Below, one piece after another: positions 1 to 8,368 of a stretch of 64,000 bases of DNA (position 1 is its first letter; the number at the start of each line of letters is the position of its first letter). The stretch lies in NCBI GenBank assembly GCA_049510975.1, contig JBEKYM010000011.1, forward strand, positions 1 through 64,000. The letters are read 5' to 3'. Position numbers and translations under genes: made by a program. This DNA comes from JAKACA01 sp049510975 (lineage in GTDB: Bacteria > Actinomycetota > Acidimicrobiia > Acidimicrobiales > Bog-793). The notes below the pieces were generated by a model. The model did no database searches. It was not told the origin of the DNA and saw nothing but the letters and a program-made list of their open reading frames with translations.

Positions 1-482
1 AGCAACGCCACGACACCGGTCGGCTCGGGAATGCTGAAGTTGAAGTACGGGCCGGCAACCGGATTGGCGCTCCCCACGACCTGGGCGAATTTGTCGGCCC
101 AGCCGGCATACCACACCCAACGGTCGACGGCTGCCTCGACGACTCGCCTCGCTCGACCGCGGGACAGGCCTTCGGCAGCCGCCACCTCGGCTGCGAACTG
201 GGCAGTGCGCCCGTCGAGCATCTCGGCCACCCGGTAGAGCACTTGCCCACGGTTGTAGGCGGTGGCACCCGCCCATCCGGCGAGCGCCCCTCGGGCTGCA
301 ACGACGGCGTCTCGGGCGTCCTTGCGGGAGGCTCGGGCGGCGTTGGCACGAAAGACGCCCTCGGCGCTGCGGATCTCGTAGGACCTGCCGGACTCCGAGC
401 GCGGGAAGGCGCCGTTGATGAACAGCTTGTAGGTCTTGCGGACTTCGAGGTGGTCGTCGGTTCGCGCCGCCGGTTCAGGCAT
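1..482 (-). CDS. Aldehyde dehydrogenase, second copy (partial, C-terminus outside window)
   Basis: N-terminal ~160 residues of an NAD(P)-dependent aldehyde dehydrogenase that runs off the left edge, so the catalytic Glu and Cys cannot be seen. Visible family features are the N-terminal segment YKLFINGAFPRSESGRSYE (about residues 18-36), a helical region, WVWYAGWADKF, and FNFSIPEPTGVV leading into the NAD-binding domain. The ATG lies inside the last codons of the preceding aldehyde dehydrogenase (8-base overlap ATGCCTGA), so the two are probably translationally coupled. As the last visible gene of the deoxynucleoside operon it may oxidise acetaldehyde made by DeoC; two adjacent ALDH genes could be two subunits or two specificities. 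The substrate is inferred from context only. Confidence 0.85.
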   Translation of the reverse strand, partial: MPEPAARTDDHLEVRKTYKLFINGAFPRSESGRSYEIRSAEGVFRANAARASRKDARDAVVAARGALAGWAGATAYNRGQVLYRVAEMLDGRTAQFAAEVAAAEGLSRGRARRVVEAAVDRWVWYAGWADKFAQVVGSANPVAGPYFNFSIPEPTGVVAL

Positions 483-1923
483 CGAGGTACGCCTCCAGCC
501 CATGCCGGCCGCCCTCCCGCCCGAAACCCGACTCCTGGTACCCGCCGAACGGGCTCGCCGGATCGAACCGGTTGAAGGTGTTGGCCCAGACGACGCCGGC
601 CTGCAGGCGGCCGGCCATCCAGAGAATGCGGCTGCCCTTGTCGCTCCACACGCCGGCCGACAGCCCGTAGGGGGTGTTGTTCGCCTTGGCGACAGCTTCA
701 GCGGGCGTGCGGAAGGTGAGCACCGAAAGCACCGGCCCGAAGATCTCCTCCCGTGCGATGCGGTGGGACTGGCTGACCCCGGTGAAGATCGTCGGCGGGA
801 ACCAGTAGCCCCGCTCGGGCAGGAGGCAGGGTGGCGACCACCGCTCCGCCCCCTCGTCCTCGCCGCTTTGGGACAGCTCCGTGATCTTCTCGAGCTGCAT
901 GGATGAGTTGATCGCTCCGATGTCGGTGTTCTTGTCGAGCGGGTCGCCGAGGCGGAGCGTCTCGAGCCGGCGCTTCAGCCGCTCGACGACGGCGTCGGCG
1001 ACCGATTCCTGCACGAGCAGCCGCGATCCTGCGCAGCACACCTGACCTTGGTTGAAGAAGATGCCGTTGACGATCCCTTCCACCGTCTGGTCGATGGGCG
1101 CATCGTCGAAGACGATGTTGGCCGCCTTGCCGCCGAGCTCGAGGGTGAGGTGTCTGCCCGTTCCGGCGAGGGCGGCGCGAATCTGTTTGCCCACCTCGGT
1201 CGAACCTGTGAAAGCCACCTTGTCCACTCCGGGGTGGGTGACGAGGGCCGCCCCCGTGGCGCCTGCACCAGTCACGACGTTGACGACGCCCGGTGGCAGC
1301 TCGGCCTGCTGACAGATCTCTGCCAGCAACAGAGCCGTGAGCGGAGTCGTCTCGGCCGGTTTGAGCACGCAGCAGTTGCCGGTGGCGAGGGCGGGAGCCA
1401 GCTTCCAGGCGGCCATGAGGAGCGGGAAATTCCAGGGGATGACCTGGCCGGCGACACCGAGCGGGCGGGGTGAGGGACCGAGGCCGGCATAGCCGAGCTT
1501 GTCCGCCCAGCCGGCGTAGTAGAAGAAGTGCGCCGCCGCCAAGGGTAGGTCGACGTCCCGGGACTCGCGGATCGGTTTGCCGTTGTCGAGACTCTCGAGG
1601 ACGGCGAGCTCGCGGGAACGTTCCTGGATGATCCGAGCGATGCGGTAGAGGTACTTGGCCCGGTCGCGGCCTTTCATCCTGCCCCAGACGCCCTCAAAGG
1701 CGGCCCTGGCCGCACGCACGGCGAGGTCGACGTCCTCTGCTTCGGCTTCGGCCACCTCGGCCAGGGGCTCCTCGGTCGCCGGGTTGAACGTCACGAAGCT
1801 GCGCCCGCTCTTTGCTTCGACGAACTCACCGTTCACGAAGAGCCCGTTCCTCGGCGCCACGGTGACGATGTCGATCGACTCCCGGGCAGGGGCGTAGTCG
1901 AAGGCCACTCGGTCGGGAGGCAT
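475..1923 (-). CDS. Aldehyde dehydrogenase family protein
   Basis: Full-length aldehyde dehydrogenase (482 aa, usual size). In order it shows PWNFPLLMAAWKLAPALA, the Rossmann-associated FTGSTEVGKQ, the general-base Glu in LELGGKAANIVF, the nucleophilic Cys in FNQGQVCCAGSR, and EEIFGPVLSVL near the C-terminus. It catalyses NAD(P)-linked oxidation of an aldehyde to the acid in the cytoplasm. Its ATG shares one base with the deoC stop (TGATG) and its end overlaps the next ALDH by 8 bases, so it belongs to the deo operon. Acetaldehyde from the DeoC reaction is the obvious candidate substrate; this is inferred from position, not from a specificity motif. Confidence 0.93.
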   Translation of the reverse strand: MPPDRVAFDYAPARESIDIVTVAPRNGLFVNGEFVEAKSGRSFVTFNPATEEPLAEVAEAEAEDVDLAVRAARAAFEGVWGRMKGRDRAKYLYRIARIIQERSRELAVLESLDNGKPIRESRDVDLPLAAAHFFYYAGWADKLGYAGLGPSPRPLGVAGQVIPWNFPLLMAAWKLAPALATGNCCVLKPAETTPLTALLLAEICQQAELPPGVVNVVTGAGATGAALVTHPGVDKVAFTGSTEVGKQIRAALAGTGRHLTLELGGKAANIVFDDAPIDQTVEGIVNGIFFNQGQVCCAGSRLLVQESVADAVVERLKRRLETLRLGDPLDKNTDIGAINSSMQLEKITELSQSGEDEGAERWSPPCLLPERGYWFPPTIFTGVSQSHRIAREEIFGPVLSVLTFRTPAEAVAKANNTPYGLSAGVWSDKGSRILWMAGRLQAGVVWANTFNRFDPASPFGGYQESGFGREGGRHGLEAYLDA

Positions 1924-2903
1924 CAGTCGGTCGTGAAGTAGTCAGGTCCGGCGTAGGCGCCGGTCAGCTGCTTGGTCCGTTGCATCAAGAGGTCGTTCAG
2001 CAGGCTGGAGGCCCCGATCCGGAAGCGGGAGGGCATCAGCCAGTCGGGACCGGCCGTCTCGTTGACGAGCACGAGGTACCGGATGGCGTCTTTGGCCGTC
2101 CGGATCCCGCCGGCCACCTTGACGCCCACCTGTCGTCCGCTGGCCTCGGCGAAGTCACGCACCGAGGCGAGCATGACCAGGGCGGCCGACGGGGTCGAGG
2201 CGGGCGTGACCTTGCCAGTCGAGGTCTTCACGAAGTCGGCCCCGCCGAGCATCGCCAGCCACGAGGCCCGGGCGACGTTGTCGAGCGTCACGAGCTCACC
2301 GGTCTCGAGGATGACCTTCAGGTGGACGCTGCCACAGGCCTCCCGCACCAGGCGAATCTGGTCGAACACCTCGCCGTATCGTCCGCTGAGGAAGGCTCCG
2401 CGGTCGATCACCATGTCAACCTCGTCAGCACCGCGCTCGACCGCCTCGCGCACGTCGGCGAGCTTCACCTCCATCGATGCCCGCCCGGACGGAAAGGCGG
2501 TCGCGACCGACGCCACCGCGACACCTGAGCCGTCGAGCTCGCGGCGGGCGACGGCGACGAGGTCCGGGTAGACGCAAACGGCCGCCACCGACGGCACGCC
2601 TGAGTCGGTCGGGTCGGGGCGACGGGCCTTGGCGCACATCGCTCGCACCTTGCCCGGCGTGTCAGCCCCCTCGAGGGTCGTGAGGTCGATCATGCGAATC
2701 GCCATATCGAGCGCCCAGAGCTTCGAGTCCTTCTTGATCGAGCGGGTCGCAAGCGTGGCTGCCCGTGCCTCGGCGCCGACTTGGTCGACGCCTGGGAGCC
2801 CGTGCAGCAGCTGTCGCAGCGCCGTGTCGGTGGCGGCGATCTCGCCGTTCAGCTGGGCTGTGACGGCGCCCGACAACGTGGCCGGCAGCGTGGTCGACGA
2901 CAT
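1923..2903 (-). CDS. deoC: Deoxyribose-phosphate aldolase
   Basis: Class I aldolase that splits 2-deoxyribose-5-phosphate into glyceraldehyde-3-phosphate and acetaldehyde. Support: VDMVIDRGAF with the conserved Asp, the Schiff-base Lys in VKTSTGKVTPAS, and the second Lys in VGVKVAGGIRTAKDA. At 326 aa it is longer than the E. coli enzyme (~260) and closer to the long actinobacterial/eukaryotic type with an N-terminal helical extension. I start at ATG 2903; an in-frame GTG two codons earlier (2909) is equally possible. The reading frame stays open far upstream into add, but that part has no family similarity. It lies between add (44-base gap) and ALDH (1-base overlap) in the nucleoside operon. 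Confidence 0.93.
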   Translation of the reverse strand: MSSTTLPATLSGAVTAQLNGEIAATDTALRQLLHGLPGVDQVGAEARAATLATRSIKKDSKLWALDMAIRMIDLTTLEGADTPGKVRAMCAKARRPDPTDSGVPSVAAVCVYPDLVAVARRELDGSGVAVASVATAFPSGRASMEVKLADVREAVERGADEVDMVIDRGAFLSGRYGEVFDQIRLVREACGSVHLKVILETGELVTLDNVARASWLAMLGGADFVKTSTGKVTPASTPSAALVMLASVRDFAEASGRQVGVKVAGGIRTAKDAIRYLVLVNETAGPDWLMPSRFRIGASSLLNDLLMQRTKQLTGAYAGPDYFTTD

Positions 2904-2947
2904 GTCCACAACGTGCAAGGTACCCCGTTCGCCGGTTCGGAGGCCCC

Positions 2948-4144
2948 TCAGGGCAGGGAGAGCCCGTGCTTTCGGGCGAGCGCCTCGTAGCCTGGCTTGA
3001 TGACGTTGTTGATGAGGTGCAGGCGCTCGTCGAAATGGGCGAAGGCCGACTTCATGGCGTTCAACGTGAACCAGCGGAGATCTCCCAGGTTGTAGCCGAA
3101 CGTCTCGACGAGTGCCGCCATCTCGGAGCTGAGCGTCACGCCGCTCATGAGGCGGTTGTCGGTGTTGACCGTCACCCGGAACTGCAACTTGCGCAGCAGC
3201 CCGATGGGATGCTCGGCGAGCGATGGGGCCGCTCCGGTCTGGACGTTCGAAGTGGGGCACATCTCGAGCGGGATGCGGCGGTCTCGCACGTAGCTCGCCA
3301 ACCGCCCGAGCTCGACGAGGTCCCCGCTTGCCGGAGGTTCCCCTTCCCGGGCCGCAAGATGTGGTCGCACGTGCCAAGCCGCTCCGGATCCGGCGACGGC
3401 CGGTGCGCCGGGTAGGTGGATGTCGTCCACGATCCGCACGCCGTGACCGAGCCGGTCGCTCCCGCAGATTTGCAAGGCCTCCCAGATCGACGGCAGGCCG
3501 AAGGCCTCGCCGGCGTGAATCGTGATGTGGAAGTTCTCACGCTGCACGTAGTGAAAGGCATCGAGGTGCACGGTGGGAGGGCTGCCCGCCTCGGCCCCGG
3601 CGATATCGAATCCGACGATGCCGGCGTCGCGGAACCGCACGGCCGTCTCGGCGATCTCGAGGGAGCGGGCGGCCGTTCGCATCGCCGTCACCAAGCCGTA
3701 GATGCAGATGTCGCGACCGGCCGAGCCCTGCCGGAACCCCTCGAGCACCGCCTCCACGACCGCATCGAGCGAGAGCCCCCGCGTGACGTGCAGCTCAGGG
3801 GCGAAACGCACCTCCGCGTAGACGACCCCGTCGGCCGCTAAATCCTCGGCGCACTCGGCGGCCACACGGGTGAGCGCCTCAGGCGTCTGCATGACGGCGA
3901 CCGTGTGAGCGAACCCTTCCAGATACAGCTCGAGGTTCCCCTGATTGGCGCCCGCCGTGAACCAGCGCCCGAGATCGTCGGGGTCGGTCGTGGGAAGACC
4001 CGAGTACCCCTCTTCGGCGGCGAGCTCGACCACCGTGGCTGGGCGCAGCCCGCCGTCGAGGTGGTCGTGCAAGAGGACCTTCGGCGCGGCTTGGATGAGA
4101 TCGAGTGTCGGCGCGGAGCCGCCGCCGGCCGGAACTGTGCTCAT
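2948..4144 (-). CDS. add: Adenosine deaminase
   Basis: Zinc metallohydrolase converting (deoxy)adenosine to (deoxy)inosine. The metal site is complete: HDHLDGG (HxH) near residue 26, TIHAGEAFG with the third His and catalytic Glu, GHGVRI with the catalytic His, and NTDNRLMS with the metal-binding Asp; CPTSNVQTG is also present. Length 398 aa is slightly above the ~340-370 of most homologues. GAGGAG lies just upstream of the ATG. It is 13 bases after deoA on the same strand, inside the salvage operon, feeding inosine and deoxyinosine to a phosphorylase not seen in this window. Confidence 0.96.
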   Translation of the reverse strand: MSTVPAGGGSAPTLDLIQAAPKVLLHDHLDGGLRPATVVELAAEEGYSGLPTTDPDDLGRWFTAGANQGNLELYLEGFAHTVAVMQTPEALTRVAAECAEDLAADGVVYAEVRFAPELHVTRGLSLDAVVEAVLEGFRQGSAGRDICIYGLVTAMRTAARSLEIAETAVRFRDAGIVGFDIAGAEAGSPPTVHLDAFHYVQRENFHITIHAGEAFGLPSIWEALQICGSDRLGHGVRIVDDIHLPGAPAVAGSGAAWHVRPHLAAREGEPPASGDLVELGRLASYVRDRRIPLEMCPTSNVQTGAAPSLAEHPIGLLRKLQFRVTVNTDNRLMSGVTLSSEMAALVETFGYNLGDLRWFTLNAMKSAFAHFDERLHLINNVIKPGYEALARKHGLSLP

Positions 4145-4157
4145 TGCCTCTCCTCGC

Positions 4158-5432
4158 TCACGAACGGATCACCTCGATGACCACGGGGGACGGCTCGGCT
4201 GCCTCCCGCCCGATCTCGATCGCTCCTTCCAGCGCCTGGAGGGCGTCGGCGAATCGAGCCGGATCGTCGGCCCGGAGCTCGAGGAGGGGCTGGCCCTCCT
4301 CCACGGCATCACCGGGCTTGGCGAGGCACACCACGCCTGCCGATGCGCTCACGGAATCCTCTTTCTTCGCACGCCCGGCACCCAGCCGCCACGCTGCCAA
4401 CCCGACGCCGAACGCGTCGAGGCGGCGGAGGGCGCCCGTGGCGGGAGCGGGGAGGCTCGCTCTGTAGGGTGCGTCGGGCAACGTGGCAGTGGGGTCGCCG
4501 CCCTGGGCGCGAATCATCGCCTCGTACGAGCCGAGGGCGGCGCCCGATGCCAGCGACTCCAGCGGATCGGCATCCAATCCGGCCAGCTCCAGCATCTCTG
4601 CGGCGAGCGTCAGCGTGACTTCAAGCAGGTCGGCCGGGCCTTCGCCACGCAGCGTGGCCACGGACTCGGCCACCTCGAGGGCGTTCCCGACGCAGCGACC
4701 GAGCGGCACGTCCATTCGAGTGAGCACGGCAGTCGTCTTCACGCCGTAGGCAGGGCCGAGCCCGACCATCGTTTCGGCCAGCTTTCGGGCCTCTCCGAGC
4801 TCCCGCATGAACGCCCCGGTCCCGACCTTCACATCGAGCACCAGGGCCGCAGTGCCCTCGGCGATCTTCTTCGACATGATCGAACTGGCGATGAGCGGGA
4901 TCGATTCGACCGTCCCGGTCACGTCGCGAAGTGCGTAGAGCTTGCGGTCGGCTGGCGCGAGCCCGTCGCCGGCACCGCAGATGACGCACCCGACTGTGGT
5001 GAGCACTTCGAGCATCTCCTCGGGGCGGAGGTCGGTGCGCAGGCCCGGGATCGTCTCGAGCTTGTCGAGCGTGCCGCCCGTGTGTCCGAGTCCCCGGCCC
5101 GACAGCTGGGGGACGGCACCGCCGCAGGCAGCCACGAGCGGCGCCAGCACGAGCGAAACTTTGTCTCCCACACCGCCCGTCGAGTGCTTGTCCACCGTCG
5201 GACGGCCGACCCGGCTCAAGTCGAGCCGCTCGCCGGACTCGATCATGGCGCCCATCCAGGCCGACAGCTCCTCGGCGTCGAGGCCGCGGAAGAACACTGC
5301 CATGAGCAAGGCCGACATCTGCTCCTCGGGCACTGCGCCCTCGGTGTAGGCGGCGATGAGGGCGCGGATGTCGCCCGAGGCCAGGCGCAGGCCGTCCCGC
5401 TTGGCCCGGATGAGCTCGACGGCCTCAGTCAT
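4158..5432 (-). CDS. deoA: Thymidine/pyrimidine-nucleoside phosphorylase
   Basis: Phosphorolyses (deoxy)pyrimidine nucleosides to the base and (deoxy)ribose-1-phosphate. The signature KHSTGGVGDKVSLVLAPLVA (about residues 80-100) is followed by SGRGLGHTGGTLDKLE, both diagnostic of the type II nucleoside phosphorylase family; a C-terminal PYNP domain is present (EDSVSASAGVV). The ATG at 5432 overlaps the end of cdd by 8 bases (ATGACTGA), giving 424 aa, the usual length. The open frame upstream of this ATG is cdd in another frame. Whether it prefers thymidine only or also uridine cannot be read from the sequence. Confidence 0.95.
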   Translation of the reverse strand: MTEAVELIRAKRDGLRLASGDIRALIAAYTEGAVPEEQMSALLMAVFFRGLDAEELSAWMGAMIESGERLDLSRVGRPTVDKHSTGGVGDKVSLVLAPLVAACGGAVPQLSGRGLGHTGGTLDKLETIPGLRTDLRPEEMLEVLTTVGCVICGAGDGLAPADRKLYALRDVTGTVESIPLIASSIMSKKIAEGTAALVLDVKVGTGAFMRELGEARKLAETMVGLGPAYGVKTTAVLTRMDVPLGRCVGNALEVAESVATLRGEGPADLLEVTLTLAAEMLELAGLDADPLESLASGAALGSYEAMIRAQGGDPTATLPDAPYRASLPAPATGALRRLDAFGVGLAAWRLGAGRAKKEDSVSASAGVVCLAKPGDAVEEGQPLLELRADDPARFADALQALEGAIEIGREAAEPSPVVIEVIRS

Positions 5433-5847
5433 GACGTCGCTCTTCGACCTCGCTCGCCGAGAAACCCTCCGGCAACAGCTCCGACAACCTCCGTGGCTCC
5501 GGGTCGTCGTCGACCAGCAGGTCCCCACCGCCTGCCTCGAAGAGGAGCTGGCGGCACCGGCCGCAGGGCAGAAGCGGCTTCCCGTCGCCGGCCACGACGC
5601 TCACGCGCACGAGATGGGCCAGTCGCCCGGTTCCTTCAGGAGCCGTGGCGTGCAGCGTCGCGACGAGGCCGCACTCGGCGCACAGCGTCAACCCGTAGGA
5701 GGCGTTCTCGACGTTGCAGCCCGTCACGATTCGCCCGTCGGCGGTCCTGCCCGCCGCGCCCACCCGTAACCGGGAGTAAGGGGCGTAGGCGTTGGCTGCC
5801 ACAGCCGTGGCTGCGGCCCGCAGCTCGTCCCACTCCTCGTTGCTCAC
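5425..5847 (-). CDS. cdd: Cytidine deaminase
   Basis: Small homotetrameric-type cytidine deaminase (140 aa), converting (deoxy)cytidine to (deoxy)uridine. Zinc ligands and catalytic Glu are visible: CNVENASYGLTLCAECG (C-A-E) and PCGRCRQLLFE (PCxxC). It is the first gene of the minus-strand operon; its product feeds DeoA. The start is uncertain: GTG 5847 is used here, TTG 5850 is one codon earlier, and neither has a convincing ribosome binding site. Three degenerate 21-bp tandem repeats sit 75-140 bases upstream. Confidence 0.93.
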   Translation of the reverse strand: MSNEEWDELRAAATAVAANAYAPYSRLRVGAAGRTADGRIVTGCNVENASYGLTLCAECGLVATLHATAPEGTGRLAHLVRVSVVAGDGKPLLPCGRCRQLLFEAGGGDLLVDDDPEPRRLSELLPEGFSASEVEERRHD

Positions 5848-5921
5848 CAACCGTGCTCGGTCAGTCGCACCGCATCGGGTTGCTGGCGACGGGGGTAATG
5901 GCGGCGCTCAGCGCTCTGCGA

Positions 5922-5984
5922 GCTGTCGGCGACGAAGCCCGTGATGCCCGCGCGAAGGCCCGTGCTGCCCGCGCGAAGGTACGT
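5922..5984. repeat. Three tandem 21-bp repeats upstream of cdd
   Basis: Units 5943-5963 and 5964-5984 match at 18 of 21 positions (core TGCCCGCGCGAAGG), and 5922-5942 matches the middle unit at about 14 of 21. The period is two helical turns. They lie in the 251-base space between cdd and the PPOX gene, so they could be operator repeats. Read on the plus strand they would encode an Ala/Arg heptad, but no gene is evident there. The rest of the gap shows nothing I recognise. Confidence 0.5.
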
Positions 5985-6098
5985 CACCGGCAGGAGAGGT
6001 TTGGGCATGTTTGCTCCTCAAGGGTGGGGACCCGTTCACGCTACTTCGTGCCTCGCGTGGGCGGCCGGGGCACCCAAGACACGGCCCCCGCACGAGGC

Positions 6099-6614
6099 TT
6101 ATCCGCTCAGGAACCTGTGCGTCGTGGCGCCGAATGGATCACCCTTGGCGTGGGCGAACACTTTGACGGGCGTGACCGAGAACACCATCGCCTCGCCGCT
6201 GCCGTCGGCCCGGAAACAGCCGCCGCGAGCGGTGTACTGCCACCGCCCGTCCCACTTGGTGGCGAACGAACCAGCGACGCGACCGAGCACGGCGTCGTCG
6301 GTCACCTGGACCGCATCGCCTTCCACCACCACGTCGAGCCCCTGGTCCCATCGGTTGCAGCCGGTGGTCATCACGACATGCGGGTTGGCGCGCAGGTTGA
6401 CGAACTTCTGCTCCTTGGCACCCGTAGCAAACCAGACGGCCCCTTCTGCCCACGCCGCCACGACCGGCGTGACGTGCGGCCGCCCATCGGCCCGGACAGT
6501 GGTAACCCAGAACAGCTCGGCGGCTGCGAGGGCCGCCTCGGTCTCCTCCCACTGCACAGCGATGGCGGCCGGATCGCTGAATCGCTGGTCGAGCTTGGTG
6601 ACTGAATCAGGCAT
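6099..6614 (-). CDS. Pyridoxamine 5'-phosphate oxidase-fold protein
   Basis: 171-residue split-barrel flavoprotein of the PPOX superfamily. The pattern LFWVTTVRADGRPHVTPVVA followed by VWFATGAKEQKFVNLRANPHV is the usual flavin-binding N-terminal half of PPOX-like proteins; true PNPOx has extra C-terminal residues not found here. Such proteins bind FMN, F420 or haem and the substrate cannot be told from sequence. I chose the second ATG (6614) because GGAG lies 8 bases before it; ATG 6620 would be too close. It stands alone between the cdd operon and the SDR gene, all on the minus strand. Confidence 0.85.
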   Translation of the reverse strand: MPDSVTKLDQRFSDPAAIAVQWEETEAALAAAELFWVTTVRADGRPHVTPVVAAWAEGAVWFATGAKEQKFVNLRANPHVVMTTGCNRWDQGLDVVVEGDAVQVTDDAVLGRVAGSFATKWDGRWQYTARGGCFRADGSGEAMVFSVTPVKVFAHAKGDPFGATTHRFLSG

Positions 6615-6695
6615 TGGCATCTCTCCAATCGTTGCGTTGACAGAGCCTGCGGGTTGGTTGGGGCGCGACCCACAGCGAACGAGGCAGACGAACTC

Positions 6696-7445
6696 CTAGC
6701 CGAAAACCGCCCCACAGCTCATGTTGACGGCGACGCCGGTGACGGCCGCCGCCGCGTCGGAGGCCAAGTAGACAGCCGTGCCGGCGAGCTCCGTCAGGCG
6801 AGGCAAGCGGCCGAGAATGGTATCCCTGACGAGCTCCGGAACGTCGTCGTCGGTGACGCCGATCGTCTCGGGGTTGAGGTTGGTCCTGATCCCGACGACC
6901 CGGACCCCCTTCCGGCCCACTTCGCCGGCGAGACTTCGCGTCAGCGCCTCGATTGCCGCGCAGGCAGGGCTGAAGCCGCCCATCTCATGGCGCCACTCCT
7001 TGGCGGAAGTGGCCGACAGGAGGATGATCACCCCCGACCGACGCTCCATCATGTGGCGCGCCGCCGCCGTGGCCGTGATGAAGTGCGTGCGGCAGAGACC
7101 GTCGATCGGAGCGATGAAGTCCTCGATCGGCATGTCGACCAGCGGAACGTTCTGCTCCACGTCGACTGCGACGGCGTTGAAGGAGATGTCGATGCCTCCG
7201 GCCGAGGCGTCCAACGACCTGGCATGGGCGTCCACCGCAGCCCGATCGAGTGCATCGACGACGGCGGTATCGGCGAAGCCGCCGGCGGCGCGGATCTGTT
7301 CGGCGACGGCATCGAGCGTGGCCCCCGTGCGGCCGGCGAGGTGGACGTGCGCACCCTCGCGGGCGAAGGTTCGAGCCACAACGCTGCCGATCGTGCCAGC
7401 GGCCCCGTAGACGACGGCAGTCTTGTTCTCGAGCGAATTGGCCAT
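6696..7445 (-). CDS. SDR-family protein without canonical Tyr/Lys
   Basis: 249-residue short-chain dehydrogenase fold. The nucleotide-binding turn VVYGAAGTIGSVVARTFA is intact at residues ~11-28. The active-site helix, normally YxxxK, reads GGFSPACAAIEALTRSL, so the Tyr position is Phe and the Lys position is Cys, and the usual NNAG motif reads FNAVAV. The Ser strand (VIILLSATSAKEW) remains. It therefore either uses another chemistry or is non-catalytic; divergent SDRs with this FxxxC helix are, as far as I recall, a widespread subgroup rather than a decayed copy. GGGAGGGAG lies four bases before the ATG. Confidence 0.88.
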   Translation of the reverse strand: MANSLENKTAVVYGAAGTIGSVVARTFAREGAHVHLAGRTGATLDAVAEQIRAAGGFADTAVVDALDRAAVDAHARSLDASAGGIDISFNAVAVDVEQNVPLVDMPIEDFIAPIDGLCRTHFITATAAARHMMERRSGVIILLSATSAKEWRHEMGGFSPACAAIEALTRSLAGEVGRKGVRVVGIRTNLNPETIGVTDDDVPELVRDTILGRLPRLTELAGTAVYLASDAAAAVTGVAVNMSCGAVFG

Positions 7446-7699
7446 CAGACTCCCTCCCCTCGCCTCCCTGCTCGGTCGTACCGTCCCGAGCTGCGACCGC
7501 TCCGTCCCAACACCTGCACCGCTGCCCGCGGTACGTCACTGATGAAGGTACGACGCCGGCCAGCCCGCGAACTCATCGCGAGTTCGTGGGTCTCCTGTCT
7601 CGAGTGATCACGCGACGTTCGCCAGCCGAGGTCCGAGGCCGGCCGCCCGACCCACTGGCTGCCGATTGCCGGCGACTACGACCCGGGGAGACATAACCC

Positions 7700-7705
7700 T
7701 AAATT
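7700..7705 (+). promoter_or_regulatory. Leaderless -10 box (TAAATT) for DinB protein
   Basis: TAAATT followed by six bases and then the ATG at 7712; no ribosome binding site. This is the actinobacterial leaderless pattern, in which transcription starts at or next to the start codon. Confidence 0.6.
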
Positions 7706-7711
7706 CGGGCG

Positions 7712-8275
7712 ATGGCAGATAGTGACTCCCCGTGGGAACCACCGCTCGCAGGCACCGAGGCCGAGCATCTTGCCGGCGCCCTCGACCGCCTGCGCCTGAC
7801 GTTCCGTTGGAAGGCCGATGGCCTCGATGCTGCCGGGCTTCAGCAGCGCATCGGCGCATCGGCGCTGACACTGGGCGGTCTGCTCAAGCATCTGGCGAGG
7901 GTCGAGGACGAGATCTTCGTCGTGAAGCTCACCGGTGAGCCCATTGGCGCACCGTGGGACAGCACTGCCTGGGGTGGCGAGGAGGACCCGGAGTTCGCCT
8001 CTGCAGCCGACGACACGCCCGAGCAGCTCTATGGGCTGTGGGACGACGCCGTCGCCCGCTCTCACGTCCGGCTTGCTGCAGTCCTCGCGGCGGGCGGTCC
8101 CGACCAGCTCGTCCATATGGCCGACGCCGCCGGTCGCCGTGCCAGCTTGCGAAGGCTGCTGTGCGACCTGATCGAGGAGTACGGTCGCCACACAGGCCAC
8201 GCCGATTTGCTGCGCGAAGCCGTGGACGGGCGGATCGGCGAGGATCCTCCGGCTGGGTGGCGCCCAGGTAGGTGA
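7712..8275 (+). CDS. DinB/DUF664 family protein
   Basis: 187-residue four-helix-bundle protein of the DinB superfamily (DUF664 type). The family's metal-site histidines are placed as expected: LLKHLARVED in helix 2 and IEEYGRHTGHADLLREAVDG in helix 4. Relatives include mycothiol- or bacillithiol-dependent S-transferases and isomerases, so thiol transfer or detoxification is possible, but the substrate is unknown. Leaderless ATG start. A second family member follows 93 bases downstream on the same strand with its own promoter. Confidence 0.88.
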   Translation: MADSDSPWEPPLAGTEAEHLAGALDRLRLTFRWKADGLDAAGLQQRIGASALTLGGLLKHLARVEDEIFVVKLTGEPIGAPWDSTAWGGEEDPEFASAADDTPEQLYGLWDDAVARSHVRLAAVLAAGGPDQLVHMADAAGRRASLRRLLCDLIEEYGRHTGHADLLREAVDGRIGEDPPAGWRPGR

Positions 8276-8356
8276 GGAGGCACGGGCACGGCCTGAGGCA
8301 AGGAGTGATCCCTCCCTCTGCCGGTTCATGCTGAGGAGAGCACAGCGCCAAGCAGG

Positions 8357-8362
8357 TAGCTT
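8357..8362 (+). promoter_or_regulatory. Leaderless -10 box (TAGCTT) for second DinB protein
   Basis: TAGCTT, a six-base spacer CCGTGC, then ATG 8369, with no Shine-Dalgarno sequence. Confidence 0.6.
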
Positions 8363-8368
8363 CCGTGC

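Noticed and set aside
3945..6605. 886-codon plus-strand open frame over deoA, cdd and PPOX
   Set aside because: It is antisense to three genes with complete family motifs, is Arg/Gly/His-rich without recognisable domains, and is typical of high-GC shadow frames.
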